A stretch of DNA of 64,000 nt from Cyathus striatus (Eukaryota > Basidiomycota > Agaricomycetes > Agaricales > Nidulariaceae), in assembly GCA_025738555.1 (NCBI GenBank), contig JAOVFP010000001.1:2480001-2544000 (forward strand). The letters are read 5' to 3'. Numbering within the stretch: position 1 is the first letter of the stretch; every line of letters begins with the position of its first letter. This document shows positions 61,090 to 64,000 of the stretch, piece after piece. The notes under the pieces were generated by a model, which saw nothing but the letters and a program-made list of their open reading frames with translations, made no database searches and was not told the DNA's origin. The position numbers and the translations under genes were made by a program.

Positions 61090-62770
61090 AAGGAGGGTGA
61101 AAAAATATCTATTGACTGAGTGTACGTGCGAAACTTTAATGACAGAGCTCCACAATTCAAATAATACATGGCACTCAATCTAAGGTGTAGACTTGGTCTC
61201 TATTACGGTATGCTCCTTCTTTGCATCAGCAGAAATGAATAAGCTTTCATCTTTTGCTTCATCGGCTGAACCCGTCTCTGATTCCTTCTCTACTTCTGAG
61301 GCTGGTACTGCTGCCTCGGGCTCGGATTCATCATCGTGATCTGCTTGTTCCAGCAAAGCAATTAATACATCACGTTTCTCGGCGGTCAGCCTTGCATATG
61401 CAATGTTGTCAAGAACAAATAATCCAAAATTTCCAAATACTTCTTCCAGATCATCTAATAGAATATAGAATATGGGAATTAGTTGCGAGGGCTTATTTTT
61501 ATTTATTTAAAATAGACATACTGTCATCAATTTCTTTATCAGTGACTTCATCATCCAAGTCAGTGAGCCTCTTTCTAATTTGTTTCATCTCGCTGTCCAT
61601 TAGTTTCTCAAAAGTCTTGTCAGAAAGTCTCATAGATGCGGCTCCATCAAGCTCAAATATATCAGGGAATTCATCTGAATCATCTATCGGAATACAAGTC
61701 TTAGCTGCAAGGAGTTTCAATTTCTAAAATAGACGTACTGTCATCAATATTCTTTTCAGAGACTTCACCATCAGTGGTATTCTCTCTGAGTTGTTTTTCT
61801 TCGCGTTTATTTTCCTAAAAAGACAGTATTAATGGTCAGAAAGATTTAAACAATTAGTGAGATTGAAGTTGATGACTTACAACAGTTTGAAATAATTTCG
61901 TCATGATATTTTGCATTTCTTCTTCCGTCTCTGCAATGACGACGTAATTTGCCCCACCCAAATTGATGTATGTATGTTCAGCTTCTTGCAATATACGCCT
62001 CGCTTCCTTGAGGCACCTGTCGGTCTCCTCAAGTAATTTCCAGGCTTTTGCTACAGCGGAAGCACATTCTTCTTCACTGTAGGGCGAGGAATCAGTGGTT
62101 GCAATCGAATCGATCGATGTAGGGACTATTTCAGATAACATTGTATCAAAGAGAAGGCGATGAGTATAAAGTGTTTAAGATGTTTGTTAGAGAGAGGAAA
62201 TGTATCAGGGTGAATTCTGTGGGTTTGTATCAGGAGTACCGTACATTATATACTTCGAGACATTCTGTGTATGAATTGTGAATACAAAAAGGTCTTGAGC
62301 TTTGTTCTTGATATCTTGTCTATAATTGTTATTGGGAGTTATCCATTGTGATAGAAATAATCGTTATTTTCTTATTCCATGCGCACTGTAGATGCCGATC
62401 ACTTTTGTTGTTCATGCTAGTAGTTAATGTAGGCTAATGTGGGTCCGTGTAGTTGGTATAATACAGGCTAAAAATGGATTCAGCTTCTTATTACGCAGAA
62501 CAGGCTCTAATAACTCATGTTGGTAGTGAAATTTGTTGTGAAGACAAGTACAATGGTGGAACTCGCCACAGTAATAAGTTAGGCGTTGTGGTGCAATAAA
62601 ACAAAGATGGGTAAAGATAACGTAGTAGATCAATAATAGCACATCAACGTTGTAAGCGATCAACAGCTTATAACAGTAAATTGCTGGTGAGCGCACGGTG
62701 TAAATTATGTGCTAATTCAACGGAAGGAAAATCAAAAGAAAAGAGCTGTGAGATCTGCCGTAGCCTCTAA
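61090..62770 (-). repeat. Right arm of the ~1.6-kb inverted duplication
   Basis: Reverse-complement counterpart of 44,040-45,620. It contains paralogue 2 and its upstream region. The arms are about 15.5 kb apart and enclose the AT-rich region and Helitron H3. Confidence 0.75.
61180..62141 (-). CDS. Unknown acidic coiled-coil protein, paralogue 2
   Basis: Product not recognised. Model (minus strand): exons 62141-61881, 61814-61739, 61683-61522 and 61454-61180. The total is 774 nt, a clean 257-residue frame ending in TAG. Splice sites are canonical (GTAAGT, GTACGT, GTATGT donors; TTTAG, ATAG, TTAG acceptors) and introns are 55-67 nt. The protein is acidic with helical, coiled-coil-like segments (EEECASAVAKAWKLLEE; DSEMKQIRKRLTDLDDE). 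Exon 2 ends EVSEKNIDD and exon 3 ends EVTDKEIDD, both followed by similar introns, which indicates exon duplication. The tail is Glu/Ala/Ser-rich. This copy looks more intact than paralogue 1 and is the better reference for the family. No catalytic motif, membrane segment or signal peptide is visible. Confidence 0.65.
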
Positions 62771-62842
62771 AACCAAAACTTGAGTATTCTAGACTCTAGT
62801 AGATCTACCAATTTGAGTTAACAGGTCGCTATATCACACATC

Positions 62843-64000
62843 TCACACGGTTCGGAATTGGTTCGAATCATCTCCTCCTCGGATCTCCTCCACCCTACGC
62901 CTCCGGGCATCTGCCTCGAGACCATTGTAAACCAAGCCGAATGCGACAACTACATGTTCGAGCGACCTCATTCTGCACCCGGACGCGACTGGTAGTGATA
63001 CAGACGCAGAGTAGCTGACATCTCTCAGCCCCCTCGACAAGAACATCGCCCTCGATACTTCTGAACCGAAGTTCCTGAAACCACCTTTATTTCCACTCTG
63101 GCTTCCAATGTTGGATGATGGACCAGTGTTTATGGTTATGACAAAGTGAACAGAGGTCCGTAATGATTCGAGACCGGTGTATGCGGGAGGTTCGTGCAGT
63201 TTGTTATCGGGATTCTGCTCACTCAAGTATCCTCAGGTACTACATTAGAAGTATATGAATGCATCTTGTTCGATTTGTTTCTAGGACTCTCTACAGACCA
63301 GACCAATCTCTGCCACCGAAGGTCGACTACCTGTCCAGGCACTGAAATTTCTCGAGCACCCACACATCTGGGTGTTTTCCGAAGACCGCGCTAAGTATCA
63401 CCTTCAGCCTATGACCTACATTGAACTCAAGGAATGGGGTATTCCTATTCATACGACCTTGGAGCATCCGCTGCAGGCATGAAATCGAAAGAAGAGTGAG
63501 ATTGCGCAGAGAAAAGGAGGGAGCGGGAGCAGTATAGGGGCGGTTGATGCCAGCACGAATACCTGGGGAGAGTTGGGGAGAGCCATTGTGTGCCAACGTA
63601 TGTACCATACATCACATTTCTTTACATTCTTCTCATTCAATCTCACAGGAACTGCTGACGATGTTCGCCGTTCATCTCGTGCAGAACGGGCTCCTCTCGG
63701 CCACTGCTCACGCACCGACTCTGCATCTCCAAGATGTCACGTTTCCACTGTATACGGAGCCCATCCCTTGGGTATTGGTTCTATCTCCTACCACGAGTCT
63801 ACGTCTCGCACATCCTACTCCCCCGCCGCTTCTACGAAGACTCAGCTTGATGACGTGGCACATCAAGCGTCTCGACCTTTTCCATGAACTTCCGCTCTCG
63901 ATGTGACCACAATTTGCGCTACGAAGACGGGGCTTGGGATCAAGATTGGGGTTATTGGTACGGGATATTGCGGGAGAGATAGCTGGACTGTAGACGTCGC
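62843..64000 (+). repeat. R-family copy 3, runs to the window end
   Basis: Opens with CACACGGTTCGGAATTGGTT and carries the same ordered blocks as copy 2: GGATCTCCTCCACCCTACGC, CGACTGGTAGT, TTCTGAACCGAAGTTC, CACTCAAGT, GAACTCAAGGAATGG, CTATTCATACGACCTT, GTATGTACC...CTCACAG, CTTGATGACGTGGCACAT and GGGATATTGCGGGAGAGATAG near 63,960. The copy may continue beyond the window. It is frame-broken; no product assigned. Confidence 0.55.

Noticed and set aside
62850..62880. Pol III B-box-like GGTTCGAATC in R copies
   Set aside because: No A box at suitable spacing, and the element is otherwise coding-like. Resemblance is probably chance.

Overview
The window looks like a repeat-rich stretch of a filamentous basidiomycete genome, probably an agaricomycete. 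The support is introns of about 50-65 nt with GTATGT-like donors and TACTAAT-like branch points, a coiled-coil plus F-box protein of the type abundant in mushroom genomes, and two unrelated lineages of fungal Helitron (rolling-circle transposons with Rep and Pif1-like helicase domains). Species cannot be named from the sequence.

Layout. 1-10.2 kb: no convincing intact gene; a degenerate tandem repeat (1.6-2.2 kb) and two tandem decayed copies of a dispersed family called R here (6.5-9.8 kb). 10.2-12.1 kb (-): an F-box-like gene. 12,459-38,908: a head-to-tail array of nine Helitrons (E1-E9) lying between a single flanking A and a single flanking T. Every junction is 3'-end CTTG directly joined to 5'-end TC. 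E4 carries an intron-containing Rep gene whose helicase part is deleted. E8 carries a nearly complete Rep-helicase gene with frameshifts. E1, E2, E3, E5, E6 and E7 are non-autonomous and carry 21/22-bp minisatellites whose units are palindromic and co-vary between arrays. All nine share a ~200-bp 3' end of consecutive hairpins. 38.9-44.5 kb: ~380-bp tandem repeats, a recurrent ATACGCGGA motif and no convincing gene. 44.6-45.7 kb (+) and 62.1-61.2 kb (-): two paralogous four-exon genes of unknown function inside an inverted duplication. 50.7-56.9 kb: a second, unrelated Helitron (H3) with six in-frame stops, five of which fit CGA-to-TGA, split by a 672-bp solo LTR with a 5-bp target duplication. 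57-64 kb: two more R copies.

How the parts fit. The E4 and E8 proteins are the obvious source of Rep (HUH, two-tyrosine) activity for the non-autonomous members sharing their termini. The array is best read as multimeric or repeatedly recombined rolling-circle products. The 21/22-bp palindromic repeats resemble replication iterons in size and symmetry; that is a hypothesis. Most of the remaining sequence is decayed repeats. Gene models were assembled by eye from splice signals and paralogue comparison, with no database search.
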